A DNA stretch of 64,000 bases from Limimaricola hongkongensis DSM 17492. GTDB lineage: Bacteria; Pseudomonadota; Alphaproteobacteria; Rhodobacterales; Rhodobacteraceae. Shown here one piece after another: positions 1 through 8,672 of this stretch. A program made the position numbers and the translations under genes. Location of the stretch: NCBI RefSeq assembly GCF_000600975.2, contig NZ_KK088649.1, forward strand, positions 204,749 to 268,748. Reading direction: 5' to 3'. The first letter of the stretch is position 1; each line of letters opens with the position of its first letter. Below the pieces are notes generated by a model. That model did no database searches, was not told the origin of the DNA, and was given only the letters and a program-made list of their open reading frames with translations.

Positions 1-1
1 C

Positions 2-346
2 GGCTCGCTCATCACCGCCGTCGTCACCTCCCTGCCCGAATTCGTCACCACCATCGTCGCGGTGCGGCGCGGCGCGCTGCAGCTCGCCGTGGGTGGCATC
101 ATCGGCGGCAACACCTTCGACACGCTGTTCCTCGTCGCTTCGGATGTGAGCCTGCGCGAAGGCTCGCTCTACCACGCGGTCGGCACGACCGATCTCTACT
201 GGCTCGGCACCGGCCTGTTGATGACCGGCATCCTGCTGGCCGGGCTGATCGCCCGGCAACGCCAGGGCCCGGCCCGGATCGGCTTTGAAAGCGTCGCCAT
301 GCTGGCGGTCTACGGCATCGCGGCGACGATCGAGGTGGTCGGATGA
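2..346 (+). CDS. Sodium/calcium-type cation antiporter, C-terminal fragment (5' end outside window)
   Basis: The frame is open from base 2 and ends at TGA 344-346, so only the last ~114 residues are present. The visible start has the alpha-repeat signature of the Ca2+/cation antiporter (CaCA) family: [16 protein letters not shown] followed by a Gly-rich [10 protein letters not shown] segment, which in the family forms the cation-binding loop of the second repeat. Two to three hydrophobic segments follow. Family knowledge says such proteins exchange Na+ or H+ for Ca2+ across the inner membrane. The usual GSN of the second motif reads GGN here, so the transported ion is uncertain. The nearest gene downstream is 127 bp away and has its own promoter. 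Confidence 0.75.
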   Translation, partial: GSLITAVVTSLPEFVTTIVAVRRGALQLAVGGIIGGNTFDTLFLVASDVSLREGSLYHAVGTTDLYWLGTGLLMTGILLAGLIARQRQGPARIGFESVAMLAVYGIAATIEVVG

Positions 347-397
347 CCCCGCGCCGATGCAGGATCGACGCGATCGCCATGTCAGGACGGTCGGGCG

Positions 398-422
398 GGA
401 ACGATTCCGCAAGCAGGTCGTT
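398..422 (+). promoter_or_regulatory. EcfG-type general-stress promoter of the GlsB-like gene
   Basis: GGAAC at 398-402 and CGTT at 419-422 are separated by 16 bases, matching the alphaproteobacterial EcfG consensus GGAAC-N16/17-CGTT. It lies 52 bases upstream of the ATG at 474. The downstream gene belongs to a stress-associated membrane family, which fits sigma-EcfG control. This is a motif match only; no ecfG, phyR or nepR gene is in the window. Confidence 0.5.
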
Positions 423-434
423 GCCGCCGCAACA

Positions 435-451
435 GCCCCCGCGACGGGGGC
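435..451 (+). terminator. Short GC hairpin between antiporter and GlsB-like gene
   Basis: GCCCCCG (435-441), loop CGA, CGGGGGC (445-451): a perfect 7-bp stem. There is no T tract after it, so it may be a weak terminator of the antiporter gene or a 5'-UTR structure of the following stress gene, whose putative promoter lies just upstream. Confidence 0.3.
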
Positions 452-473
452 GCTTGGTACGGAGTGAAACGAC

Positions 474-728
474 ATGACGGGTATTGGCTGGTTCATGAGC
501 ATCATTCTCGGCGGGCTGGCCGGGTGGATCGCGGAAAAGGTCATGAAGGCCGACATGGGCCTCTTGATGAACATCATCCTCGGGATCGTCGGCGCGTTGG
601 TCGCCAACTGGATCCTCGTGGCGATCACCGGCTCGACACTGGGCGGCTGGATCGGACAGCTCGTGGTGGCGGTGATCGGCGCCTGCCTGCTGATCTTCGT
701 GGCGCGGTTGATTCGCGGCAAACACTAG
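474..728 (+). CDS. GlsB/YeaQ/YmgE-family stress-associated membrane protein
   Basis: An 84-residue, Gly-rich, very hydrophobic protein with three predicted membrane helices (about residues 5-25, 28-50, 58-80) and a short basic tail. The pattern GxxAGWIAEKVMK...NIILGIVGALVANW is typical of the GlsB/YeaQ/YmgE (transglycosylase-associated) family, small inner-membrane proteins often induced by acid or general stress; the biochemical role is unknown and the 'transglycosylase' name has no catalytic meaning here. GGAG at 464-467 lies a few bases before the ATG. An EcfG-like promoter (398-422) precedes it and a strong hairpin terminator (761-786) follows, so it is probably monocistronic. Confidence 0.85.
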   Translation: MTGIGWFMSIILGGLAGWIAEKVMKADMGLLMNIILGIVGALVANWILVAITGSTLGGWIGQLVVAVIGACLLIFVARLIRGKH

Positions 729-760
729 GCCGCGGCCCGGCCCGCCCTAAGACGAAACGA

Positions 761-786
761 GACCCCGCGCCGCAAGGCGCGGGGTC
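761..786 (+). terminator. Rho-independent terminator of the GlsB-like gene
   Basis: An 11-bp perfect GC stem (GACCCCGCGCC 761-771, loop GCAA, GGCGCGGGGTC 776-786) sits 33 bases after the stop codon. The following tail TTGCGC is only weakly T-rich. Confidence 0.7.
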
Positions 787-842
787 TTGCGCATCCGGCC
801 CCGCGATGCCACCTGCGTCCCGATCGCATGATGGAGGCGCGG

Positions 843-1208
843 ATGGCCGAAAAGCAGGACAAGCCCAAGCGGGTGCAGCAGGTCTACACCCTGCTGGTCG
901 AGGTCGGCCGCAAGTCGGGCGACGGGCTTCCCGAGGCGGCCACCGGCGCCGCGCTGATGTGCTATGCCTCGGGCGTCGATGAGGCCGAGGCGGTGCGCGA
1001 GACCGTCGCCATTCTCAAGCAGGCCGATCTCGCGCCGCTCGACGTGACCGGCTACGGCACGCTCGAAGAACGGCTGGCCGAAGGCCACGACATCGACGCC
1101 GAGGAGCGCGCGCTGATGGATCGCGCCCGCGACGAGAACTCGGTGATCGTGGCGCAGATGACGCCGTTCTTCGAGAACGCCAAGGGCGGCTCGGACACGG
1201 TGCACTAG
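843..1208 (+). CDS. Conserved hypothetical protein (121 aa)
   Basis: I do not recognise a named domain. The protein is soluble, acidic and without signal peptide or membrane helix; the first ~75 residues look alpha-helical ([33 protein letters not shown]). An ATG at 828 is also in frame, but GGAGG at 833-837 is ideally placed for the ATG at 843, so I chose that start. It is read in the same direction as dapE, whose start is 79 bases downstream, and could share a transcript with it. Codon use is like its neighbours, which supports a real gene rather than a shadow frame. Confidence 0.7.
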   Translation: MAEKQDKPKRVQQVYTLLVEVGRKSGDGLPEAATGAALMCYASGVDEAEAVRETVAILKQADLAPLDVTGYGTLEERLAEGHDIDAEERALMDRARDENSVIVAQMTPFFENAKGGSDTVH

Positions 1209-1287
1209 GGCGGCGCCCGTGCGCCCCGGGGCGATTGAAACCGCTTCGCCGCCGCGCTACCCCTTCGTCAACCGAAGGAGTGACCGG

Positions 1288-2436
1288 ATGCCACAGACCA
1301 CCGACCCCGCCGACCTGACCGCCCGGCTGATCCGCTGCGCCTCGGTCACCCCCGAGGAAGGCGGCGCGCTGGTGCTGCTGCAAGGGATGCTGGAGCAGGC
1401 CGGCTTCGACTGCACCCGTGTCGATCGCGGCGGCATCGCCAACCTGTTCGCCCGCTGGGGGACGAAGGGCGCGGCGAAGAGCTTTGGTTTCAACGGACAT
1501 ACCGACGTGGTGCCGGTCGGCAATATCGCCGACTGGTCTGTCGATCCCTTCGGCGCCGAGGAAAAGGACGGCCAGCTTTACGGGCGCGGTGCCTGCGACA
1601 TGAAATCGGGCGTGGCCGCCTTCGTCGCCGCCGCCATCGATTTCGTGCGGGACACGCCGCCCGAAGGGGCCGTGATCCTCGCCATCACCGGCGACGAGGA
1701 GGGCGACGGCGTCGACGGCACCGCCGCCCTGCTCGACTGGATGGACGAGACCGGCGAACGCATGGACCTCTGCCTCGTCGGCGAGCCGACCTGCCCCGAA
1801 CGCTTTGGCGAGATGATCAAGATCGGGCGGCGCGGCTCGCTCAACGCCTTTGTCACCGTCACCGGCACACAGGGCCATGCCGCCTATCCGCACCGCGCCA
1901 ACAACCCGATCCCGGCCCTGGCGCGGCTGGTCGACCGGCTCTCCTCCCACGCGCTCGACACCGGCACCGATCATTTCGACGCCTCGACGCTGGCGGTGGT
2001 GACGATGGACACCGGCAACCCGGCGACCAACGTGATCCCGCGCCAGACCCGCGCCACGCTCAACATCCGCTTCAACGACCTGCATACGGGCCGCAGCCTC
2101 GAGGAATGGCTCTGGGCCGAGGCGAAATGGGTCACCGAGGAATTCGGCGTCGAGATCGGCATCGAGGTGAAGGTTTCGGGCGAGGCGTTCCTGACGCCGC
2201 CGGGACCGCTCTCGGCGATGGTGGCGCGCGCGGTCGAGACCGAAACCGGGATCACGCCCGCGCTGTCGACCACGGGCGGCACGTCGGATGCGCGTTACGT
2301 CAAGAACCATTGCCCGGTGGTGGAATTCGGCCTTGTCGGCCAGACCATGCACCAGGTCGACGAGCGGGTGAAGATCGACCAGATCCACCGGCTGAAATCG
2401 GTCTACACCCGGATCCTGAAGGACTACTTCACGTGA
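1288..2436 (+). CDS. dapE: Succinyl-diaminopimelate desuccinylase
   Basis: A 382-residue M20-family zinc hydrolase. It removes succinate from N-succinyl-LL-diaminopimelate in the lysine/meso-DAP branch that feeds peptidoglycan. The metal-site motifs are in order: [10 protein letters not shown] near residue 70, [10 protein letters not shown] near residue 100 (bridging Asp), [13 protein letters not shown] near 135 (catalytic Glu pair) and a GGTSDARY region near 350. Length matches the family. The frame is open further upstream, but AAGGAG at 1275-1280 positions ATG 1288 as the start. The GTG of the next gene overlaps its TGA (GTGA, 2433-2436), so the two are translationally coupled. Confidence 0.93.
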   Translation: MPQTTDPADLTARLIRCASVTPEEGGALVLLQGMLEQAGFDCTRVDRGGIANLFARWGTKGAAKSFGFNGHTDVVPVGNIADWSVDPFGAEEKDGQLYGRGACDMKSGVAAFVAAAIDFVRDTPPEGAVILAITGDEEGDGVDGTAALLDWMDETGERMDLCLVGEPTCPERFGEMIKIGRRGSLNAFVTVTGTQGHAAYPHRANNPIPALARLVDRLSSHALDTGTDHFDASTLAVVTMDTGNPATNVIPRQTRATLNIRFNDLHTGRSLEEWLWAEAKWVTEEFGVEIGIEVKVSGEAFLTPPGPLSAMVARAVETETGITPALSTTGGTSDARYVKNHCPVVEFGLVGQTMHQVDERVKIDQIHRLKSVYTRILKDYFT

Positions 2437-2861
2437 AACACGAGATCTCCGAGACCACCGATCTCAGCCAGTGCCACGCGCTGCGCCGCACCGTCTTCAT
2501 CGAGGAGCAGAACGTCTCCGAGGCCGAGGAGATGGACGGGCTCGACGCCGAGGCAATCCACCTGATCGCCACCTGCGACGGCGTGCCCGTGGGCACCGCA
2601 CGGCTGCTGATCCGGGGCGAAACCGGCAAGATCGGCCGCGTCGCGGTGCTCCGTGACCATCGCGGCACGGGTCTGGGTGCCGCGATCATGCGGCAGGCCG
2701 AAGCGGCGCTGCGCTCGCGCCCCGGCATCACCCGGCTCTACCTCTCGGCCCAGACCCATGCCCTGCCCTTTTACGAAAAGCTCGGCTATGCCGCTTACGG
2801 CCCCGAATATGACGACGCGGGCATCCCGCATCGCGACATGGAAAAGCGGCTCGATCGCTGA
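2433..2861 (+). CDS. GNAT-family N-acetyltransferase (ElaA/YjcF-like)
   Basis: A 142-residue protein with the GNAT acetyl-CoA fold: an N-terminal [16 protein letters not shown] segment typical of small ElaA/YjcF-type members, the motif-A strand/loop [20 protein letters not shown] (R-G-x-G-L-G around residue 75-85) that grips the CoA pyrophosphate, and a C-terminal [15 protein letters not shown] motif B. The acceptor substrate cannot be told from sequence. The GTG start overlaps the dapE stop, so it is expressed with dapE, though nothing ties its chemistry to lysine synthesis. Rnr starts 51 bases downstream. Confidence 0.85.
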   Translation: MKHEISETTDLSQCHALRRTVFIEEQNVSEAEEMDGLDAEAIHLIATCDGVPVGTARLLIRGETGKIGRVAVLRDHRGTGLGAAIMRQAEAALRSRPGITRLYLSAQTHALPFYEKLGYAAYGPEYDDAGIPHRDMEKRLDR

Positions 2862-2912
2862 GGGTTCACGTGATCGCGTGACGACCCCCCATGCGCGTGC
2901 TACCTGCACGCC

Positions 2913-5177
2913 ATGAACAGATTGCCCTCCCGCGAGGAGATCCTGCAATGGATCTCCGACAACCCGACCCAGACCGCGAAACGCGACATCGCCCGTGCCT
3001 TCGGCATCAAGGGCGCGGCGCGGATCGACCTCAAGCGCGTGCTGCGCGAGCTCGAGGATGAAGGGCACCTGCAGAAAAAGCGCAAGACCTACCGCGACCC
3101 GGACCGGCTGCCCCCGGTCTCGGTGCTGTCGGTGCTGCCGCCCGACACGGATGGCGATCTCTGGGCCCGCCCGCTCGAATGGCATGGCGACGGCGAAGAG
3201 CCGAAAGTCCTCATCCTGCCGCGCGAGAGCGATGCGGCGATGGGCGCGGGCGACCGCATCCTCGCCAAGCTCACCGCCACGCCCGGCGAGGACCAGGACT
3301 ACACCGCGCGGCTGATCCGCAAGATCGGCACCAACCCGCTGCGTATCCTGGGCATCTTCAAGAAGTCGTCCGAAGGCGGGCGGATCGTGCCGATCGACAA
3401 GGGCGTCGACAAGCAGTGGATCGTCCCCGAGGGCGCCGAGCACGGCGCCAGGGACGGCGAGCTGGTCGAGGCCGAGCAGGCCGGGCCGAAGGGCCGGATG
3501 GGCCTGCCGAAAGCCCGCGTGATGTCGCGTCTGGGCGATCCGACCGCGCCGCGCGCCGTCTCGCTCATCGCGATCCACCAGCACGGCATCCCGGACCATT
3601 TCCCCGATCAGGTGCTCGCCGAGGCCGACGCCAAGAAGCCCGCGGGTCTCAAGGGCCGCACCGATCTGCGCGAGCTGCCGCTGATCACCATCGACCCTTC
3701 GGATGCGCGCGACCACGACGACGCGGTGCTGGCCCAGCCCGACGACGCGCCCGACAACGAGGGCGGCCATATCCTCTGGGTCGCGATCGCCGACGTCGCC
3801 CATTACGTCACGCCGGGCTCCGAGCTGGACCGCGAGGCGCGCAAGCGTGGCAACTCCTCCTATTTCCCCGACCGGGTCGTGCCGATGCTGCCCGACCGGC
3901 TGTCGGGCGATCTGTGCTCTTTGCACGAAGGCGTGCCGCGCGCGGTGATCGTCGCGCGCATCCGCATCGACGCGACCGGCGAGAAGATCGGCCACCGCTT
4001 CGAACGCGCGCTGATGCGCTCGGCCGCCTCGATGTCCTACGAGGAGGCGCAAAGCGCGATCGACGGCGATCCGACCGATCGCGCCGCCACCATGCTCGAC
4101 CCGGTGCTGCGCCCGCTCTGGGCCGCCTACGGCGCGCTCAAGCAGGCGCGCGAGCGGCGCCAGCCGCTGGAGCTGGACCTGCCCGAACGGCGGATCGAGC
4201 TGAACGAGATGGGACAGGTGACGTCCATTTCCTTCAAGGAGCGGCTCGACGCGCATCGGCTGATCGAGGAATTCATGGTGCTGGCCAATGTCTGCGCCGC
4301 CGAAACGCTGATCGCCAAGCGCCAGCCGCTGCTGTTCCGCGTGCACGAGGAGCCCAACCCCGACAAGCTCGATGCGCTGCGCGAGGTGGTCAAGGGATCG
4401 GGGCTGACGCTGGCCAAGGGTCAGGTGCTCAAGACCGCGCATCTCAACCGGCTTCTGGAACAGGCGCAGGGCACCGAGCAGGACGAGTTGATCAACCTCG
4501 CCACGCTGCGCTCGATGACGCAGGCCTATTACAACGCCGAGAATTTCGGCCATTTCGGCCTCGCGCTGCGCGACTACGCGCATTTCACCTCGCCGATCCG
4601 GCGCTACTCCGACCTGATCGTGCATCGCGGCCTGATCTCGGCGCATGGCTGGGGCAAGGACGGGCTGTCGGACACCGATCTCGAACGGCTCGACGAGACC
4701 GCCAAGCAGATCTCCGACACCGAGCGCCGCTCCATGCTGGCCGAGCGCGACACCACCGACCGTTACCTCGCGGCCTTCATGTCCGACCGGATCGGCGCCG
4801 AGCTGCCGGGCCGGATCAGCGGCATCGCCCGCTTCGGCGTCTTCGTGAAGCTCGACGAGACCGGCGCCGACGCGTTGGTGCCGATCCGCTCGCTCGGGGC
4901 CGAGTTCTTTCACTACGACGCCGAGGACCAGACCCTGATGGGGTCCGACAGCGGCCGGGTCATCGCATTGGGCCAGCGCGTCACCGCCCGATTGGTCGAG
5001 GCCGCGCCGATCTCCGGCGGGCTGATCGCCGAGCTGGTGGAGATCGACGGCGCGACCATGCCGCGCGGCCCCTCGCGCCGCCCCGGCAAGCCGCCGCGCC
5101 GCAAGGCGGGCGTCGCCAAGAAGAAGGCGGCTGTGAAAGCCAAAAAGGAAAAGCGCAAGGTCACCCGCAAACGCTGA
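2913..5177 (+). CDS. rnr: Ribonuclease R (3'-5' exoribonuclease)
   Basis: A 754-residue RNase II/R family enzyme that degrades structured RNA processively from the 3' end. Domains in order: N-terminal winged helix (residues ~3-60, REEILQWISDNPTQTAKRDIARAFGI), cold-shock/OB region (~70-240), RNB catalytic domain with the acidic cluster ITIDPSDARDHDDAVLA near 260-275, HFTSPIRRYSDLIVHRGL near 550-570, an S1 RNA-binding domain (LPGRISGIARFGVFVKL near 630) and a strongly basic Lys/Arg tail (last ~35 residues) typical of RNase R and absent from RNase II. Its +1 frame is also open for most of its length, a GC-rich artefact. Confidence 0.95.
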   Translation: MNRLPSREEILQWISDNPTQTAKRDIARAFGIKGAARIDLKRVLRELEDEGHLQKKRKTYRDPDRLPPVSVLSVLPPDTDGDLWARPLEWHGDGEEPKVLILPRESDAAMGAGDRILAKLTATPGEDQDYTARLIRKIGTNPLRILGIFKKSSEGGRIVPIDKGVDKQWIVPEGAEHGARDGELVEAEQAGPKGRMGLPKARVMSRLGDPTAPRAVSLIAIHQHGIPDHFPDQVLAEADAKKPAGLKGRTDLRELPLITIDPSDARDHDDAVLAQPDDAPDNEGGHILWVAIADVAHYVTPGSELDREARKRGNSSYFPDRVVPMLPDRLSGDLCSLHEGVPRAVIVARIRIDATGEKIGHRFERALMRSAASMSYEEAQSAIDGDPTDRAATMLDPVLRPLWAAYGALKQARERRQPLELDLPERRIELNEMGQVTSISFKERLDAHRLIEEFMVLANVCAAETLIAKRQPLLFRVHEEPNPDKLDALREVVKGSGLTLAKGQVLKTAHLNRLLEQAQGTEQDELINLATLRSMTQAYYNAENFGHFGLALRDYAHFTSPIRRYSDLIVHRGLISAHGWGKDGLSDTDLERLDETAKQISDTERRSMLAERDTTDRYLAAFMSDRIGAELPGRISGIARFGVFVKLDETGADALVPIRSLGAEFFHYDAEDQTLMGSDSGRVIALGQRVTARLVEAAPISGGLIAELVEIDGATMPRGPSRRPGKPPRRKAGVAKKKAAVKAKKEKRKVTRKR

Positions 5178-5200
5178 CCCCCGCGCCGGGGCCCGTGCGT

Positions 5201-5226
5201 GGAACTCCGCCCTGCTGCCGCTGGTT
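5201..5226 (+). promoter_or_regulatory. Possible EcfG-like promoter before the Rieske-AIF gene
   Basis: GGAAC at 5201-5205, 17 bases, then GGTT at 5223-5226: one mismatch in the -10 half to the EcfG consensus (CGTT). It ends 31 bases before the ATG at 5258. It is weaker than the site at 398-422 and could be chance, but both precede genes plausibly linked to stress. Confidence 0.25.
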
Positions 5227-5257
5227 CGCCCAGTGCACAGGCAGCGGAGGGCACGCC

Positions 5258-6772
5258 ATGGCACAGCACGATATCGGCGCGGTCGCGGATCTCGAGGAGA
5301 ACCGCCCGCTCAAGGTCATGGCGGGCGAGACCGCGATCCTCGTGATCCGGCGCGGGTCGGAGGTCACGGCGCTGGCCCATGCCTGCCCGCATTTCGGCCT
5401 GCCGCTCTCCAAGGGTCATCTCGACGGCGACCGGCTGATCTGCCCCTTTCACCACGCCTGCTTCGATGTCTCGACCGGCAGGCAGACCCAGCCGCCGGGC
5501 CATGGCGACCTGCGCCGCTACGATATCGAGATCCGCGACGGCCACGCCTTCGTGGACATCCCCGAGGGTGTCGACCCCCACCCTGTCCCCGCCCACGTTC
5601 GGCGCAATGATACTGCCCGCCGCGTGGTGATCGCGGGCGCCGGGGCCGCCGCCGATGCCTGCGCGCTGACGCTGCGCGAGGAAGGCTTCGAGGGCGTGAT
5701 CGAGATGATCTCGCCCGAAGCGCAGCCCCCCTATGACCGGACGCTGCTCAGCAAGGCGATGATCGCCGGCGGCGACCCGCCGCGCCGGCTGACCCTCACC
5801 GGCCCCGAGGCGCTGGCCGAGCGCGACATCGACTTCGTCGAGGGCCGGGTCGCGGCAATCGACGCGCAGGCGGGCGAGATCCGCACCGCAACCGGCGCCA
5901 CCCACGCCTATGACGCGCTGGTGATCGCCACCGGCGGCACGGCGAACCGGCTCGACCTGCCCGGCGCCGATCTCGGCGGGCTGCACTACCTGCGCAGCCG
6001 CGCGCAGGCCGGGGCGCTGGCCGAGGCCGCCGGGCAGGCGCAGCGCGCCGTGCTCGTGGGTGGCGGCTTCATCGGCATGGAGGCGGCGCTCAGCCTCGCC
6101 AAGCGTGGGCTGGAGGTGACGGTCGCGCTGCGCGAGGAGGTGCCGCTTGCCAGGATCGTCGGCGAGGAAATCGGCCGCGCGATCCGGGCCGAACACGAGG
6201 CAAAGGGCGTGCGCTTCGTCACCGGCGCGCAGGTCGCGGGCTTCGAGGGCGAGGGCCGGGTCTCGGCGGTAAAGCTCGACAATGGCGAGCGGATCGAGAC
6301 CGACCTCGCGCTTCTGGCCATCGGCGTGCGCCCCGCCACGGATATCGAGGGGCTGTCGCCCGATGAGGATGGCGGCCTGCGCACCGGCGCCGATCTCGGG
6401 CTCGAGGGCATGCCGGGCGTCTATGCCGCGGGCGACGTGGCCCGCGTGCCGGGGCCGTGGGGCCCGGTGCGGATCGAACATTGGCGGGTGGCGCGCCAGC
6501 ATGGCGCGCGGGTGGCGCGGGCGATCATGGGCCATGAACCGGGCGAAGACGACGTGCCGTTCTTCTGGACCGCCCTGGGGCGGCAATACCGCTATCTCGG
6601 CCATGCCGAGGGCTGGGACGAGATCCGCATGGATGGCGAGGCCACCGGCGACTTCGTCGCGCGCTACGTCAAGGATGGCCGGGTCATGGCGCTCTTGGGC
6701 GCGGGCCGCGATGCCGAGATCGCGCGCGCCCATGCCGAGATGATCCGCGCGGGCGGGCCGCTGCCGATTTGA
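5258..6772 (+). CDS. Rieske [2Fe-2S]-containing AIF-like FAD/NAD(P)H oxidoreductase
   Basis: A 504-residue fusion. Residues 1-105 are a Rieske-type ferredoxin domain with the ligand pairs Cys43-x-His45 and Cys62-x2-His65. Residues ~120-400 are a pyridine nucleotide-disulfide-type reductase: FAD-binding VVIAGAGAAADA near 125, NAD(P)H-binding AVLVGGGFIGMEA near 265, and GVYAAGDVA near 420. A C-terminal reductase-like domain closes it. This is the AIFL (apoptosis-inducing-factor-like, Rieske-bearing) architecture, resembling ferredoxin reductases of Rieske oxygenases but with the ferredoxin built in. GCGGAGG (5243-5249) sets the start; an in-frame open stretch upstream is only rnr's shadow. No oxygenase gene is nearby, so a role in redox stress or a housekeeping electron transfer is inferred. 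Confidence 0.85.
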   Translation: MAQHDIGAVADLEENRPLKVMAGETAILVIRRGSEVTALAHACPHFGLPLSKGHLDGDRLICPFHHACFDVSTGRQTQPPGHGDLRRYDIEIRDGHAFVDIPEGVDPHPVPAHVRRNDTARRVVIAGAGAAADACALTLREEGFEGVIEMISPEAQPPYDRTLLSKAMIAGGDPPRRLTLTGPEALAERDIDFVEGRVAAIDAQAGEIRTATGATHAYDALVIATGGTANRLDLPGADLGGLHYLRSRAQAGALAEAAGQAQRAVLVGGGFIGMEAALSLAKRGLEVTVALREEVPLARIVGEEIGRAIRAEHEAKGVRFVTGAQVAGFEGEGRVSAVKLDNGERIETDLALLAIGVRPATDIEGLSPDEDGGLRTGADLGLEGMPGVYAAGDVARVPGPWGPVRIEHWRVARQHGARVARAIMGHEPGEDDVPFFWTALGRQYRYLGHAEGWDEIRMDGEATGDFVARYVKDGRVMALLGAGRDAEIARAHAEMIRAGGPLPI

Positions 6773-6869
6773 GCGAATTCTTGCCGCAGCGTGTCCCCCC
6801 GCGCGATTGCCCCGCTGCCCTAACGCCCCCGGGCGCGGTAGGGCTGTCACAAACCAAAAGGAGCAGGCG

Positions 6870-8135
6870 GTGCGGAACTTGACGATATTCGGACGGGCGG
6901 GCTTTCTGGGCGTCTCACTCGCGGCGCTGGCGTCCTGCGGGGCGGTCTCGGGACCGCTCGACAGCTCGCCCCGGCCGCCGGCACGCGCGGAACAGATGGA
7001 CGAGAACATGCGACCCCGACCCAATGCAGGTTTTTCCGACTGGGTCGGCAATTACCGCGCCCGTGCCCTGTCGGCGGGCGTCTCAGGCGCCACGTTCGAA
7101 CGCGCCTTCGCCAGCGCCGGCTACATCCCCGGCGTGATCGAAAAGGACCGCAACCAGGCCGAGTTCACCAAGAGCCTGGGCGAATACCTCTCCACCGCCG
7201 CCTCGGACACCCGCGTCGAGACGGGCCGCGCGATGCTGGCACAGTATTCGAGCCTCTTGTCGGAGATCGAAGGCCGCTACGGCGTCGACCGTCAGACCGT
7301 GCTCGCGGTCTGGGGCATGGAGAGCAATTTCGGCAAGCGGCGCGGCGAGGTGCCGGTGATCTCGGCGCTCGCCACGCTGGCCTATGAAGGCCGCCGCGGC
7401 CGGTTCTTCGAGCAGCAGCTCACCTCGGCGCTCAAGATCCTGCAAAACGGCGACGTCGCGCCCGAAAAGATGACCGGCAGCTGGGCCGGCGCGATGGGGC
7501 ATACCCAGTTCATCCCGACCAGCTACGAGGCCTATGCCGCCGATTTCCGCGGCGACGGACGGCGCGACATCTGGTCGGACGATCCGACCGACGGGCTCGC
7601 CTCCACGGCGAAATACCTGTCGAATTTCGGCTGGCGCACGGGCCATCCATGGGGCGTCGAGGTGGTGCTGCCCGCGGGCTTCGACTTCGGCCTCGCGGGG
7701 GGCACGAAGAAAAGCGCCGCCGAATGGCAGGCGCTCGGCGTGCGGGCGGCGGCCGGCGGGCAGATCCGCGATTTCGGCGCCGCCGAGATCCTCGTGCCCG
7801 AGGGCGCGCAGGGCGCGGCCTTCATGACCTTCCGCAACTTCGACGTGATCAAACGCTACAACGCCGCCGATGCCTATGCGATCGGGGTGGGACATCTGGG
7901 CGACCGAATCGCGGGCGCCGGGCCGCTGCGCACCAAGATGGCCACGGGCCGGGCATTGAAGCGGGCCGAACGCGCCGAGATCCAGAGCCGCCTGACCGCG
8001 CTCGGCTATGACACCGGCGGCGCCGACGGCATCATCGGGCCGAATTCCGTCGCCGCGATCCGCCGCTACCAGCAGGCCAACGGCCTGCCGGTGGACGGCT
8101 TTGCATCGGAGGCCCTGCTGAACCGGCTGCGCTGA
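6870..8135 (+). CDS. Lytic murein transglycosylase lipoprotein (MltB-like SLT_2 + PG-binding domain)
   Basis: 421 residues, GTG start preceded by AAAGGAG (6857-6863). Residues 1-22 form a lipoprotein signal with lipobox LASC (Cys23), so it should be anchored to the outer membrane facing the periplasm. The SLT_2 domain spans roughly 55-345 with the catalytic Glu in WGMESNFGKRRG (Glu151), and the AGAMGHTQFIPTSY substrate loop. The last ~60 residues form a peptidoglycan-binding-1 domain (IQSRLTALGYDTGGADGIIGPNSVAAIRRYQ). The enzyme cleaves the MurNAc-GlcNAc bond giving 1,6-anhydroMurNAc. A stem (GCCCTA 6817-6822 with TAGGGC 6839-6844) lies upstream. It is read toward rppH and ends 54 bases from it. 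Confidence 0.92.
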   Translation: MRNLTIFGRAGFLGVSLAALASCGAVSGPLDSSPRPPARAEQMDENMRPRPNAGFSDWVGNYRARALSAGVSGATFERAFASAGYIPGVIEKDRNQAEFTKSLGEYLSTAASDTRVETGRAMLAQYSSLLSEIEGRYGVDRQTVLAVWGMESNFGKRRGEVPVISALATLAYEGRRGRFFEQQLTSALKILQNGDVAPEKMTGSWAGAMGHTQFIPTSYEAYAADFRGDGRRDIWSDDPTDGLASTAKYLSNFGWRTGHPWGVEVVLPAGFDFGLAGGTKKSAAEWQALGVRAAAGGQIRDFGAAEILVPEGAQGAAFMTFRNFDVIKRYNAADAYAIGVGHLGDRIAGAGPLRTKMATGRALKRAERAEIQSRLTALGYDTGGADGIIGPNSVAAIRRYQQANGLPVDGFASEALLNRLR

Positions 8136-8143
8136 TCCCGGCG

Positions 8144-8172
8144 GCGGCGCCCCCCGTCCGGCGGGGCGCCGC
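8144..8172. terminator. Bidirectional hairpin between convergent transglycosylase and rppH genes
   Basis: A perfect 10-bp stem, GCGGCGCCCC (8144-8153) with GGGGCGCCGC (8163-8172), loop of 9, in the 54-bp gap between two convergent stop codons. It has no strong T tract on either side. Confidence 0.55.
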
Positions 8173-8189
8173 GCCACCAAACGCCAAAT

Positions 8190-8672
8190 CTAGATCAGCG
8201 GGCCGAGCTGCTCCAGCACCTGCTCGTAGACGCGCCGCTTGAATGGCACGATGGCCGAGACCAGCCCGGCGGGCTCGATCCATTTCCAGGCGCTGAACTC
8301 CGGGTGATCGGTGGCGATGTTGATATCCGCGTCCGCGCCCGTGAACCGCATCAGCACCCATGTCTGGGCCTGGCCGCGATAGCGCCCGCCCCAGATATGC
8401 GGCACCACGTCGGCGGGCAGGTCGTAGCGCAACGGCTCCTCGGTCTGGGCGACCATGATCACCTTGTCAGGCGACACGCCGGTTTCCTCGCCCAGCTCGC
8501 GCAGCGCGGCGGTGGTCACGTCCTCGCCCGGGTCGATGCCGCCCTGCGGCATCTGCCAGGCTCCCTGGTCGCGGTCGATCCGCTGACCGACGAAGACCTT
8601 GCCCTCGGCATTGACCAGCATGACCCCGACGCAGGGGCGGAACGGCAGGGCGGCGATCGATGCGGGCCTCAC
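8190..8672 (-). CDS. rppH: RNA pyrophosphohydrolase (Nudix)
   Basis: A 160-residue Nudix hydrolase. The Nudix box GGIDPGED...RELGEETGV covers residues 44-66 with the catalytic Arg58-Glu59 and Glu62-Glu63. The surrounding motifs ([46 protein letters not shown]) are characteristic of RppH/NudH, which removes pyrophosphate from mRNA 5' ends to trigger decay and can also hydrolyse Ap5A. The GTG start overlaps the ctpA stop (GTGA), so it is the last gene of the rsfS-rlmH-gpmI-envC-ctpA-rppH unit. Confidence 0.92.
   Translation of the reverse strand: MRPASIAALPFRPCVGVMLVNAEGKVFVGQRIDRDQGAWQMPQGGIDPGEDVTTAALRELGEETGVSPDKVIMVAQTEEPLRYDLPADVVPHIWGGRYRGQAQTWVLMRFTGADADINIATDHPEFSAWKWIEPAGLVSAIVPFKRRVYEQVLEQLGPLI

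Noticed and set aside
3179-5257. A very long open frame covering rnr in the next frame and joining the Rieske-AIF gene
   Set aside because: Composition is Arg/Ala/Pro-rich noise with no motifs; the real start of the Rieske-AIF gene has a Shine-Dalgarno at 5243-5249.
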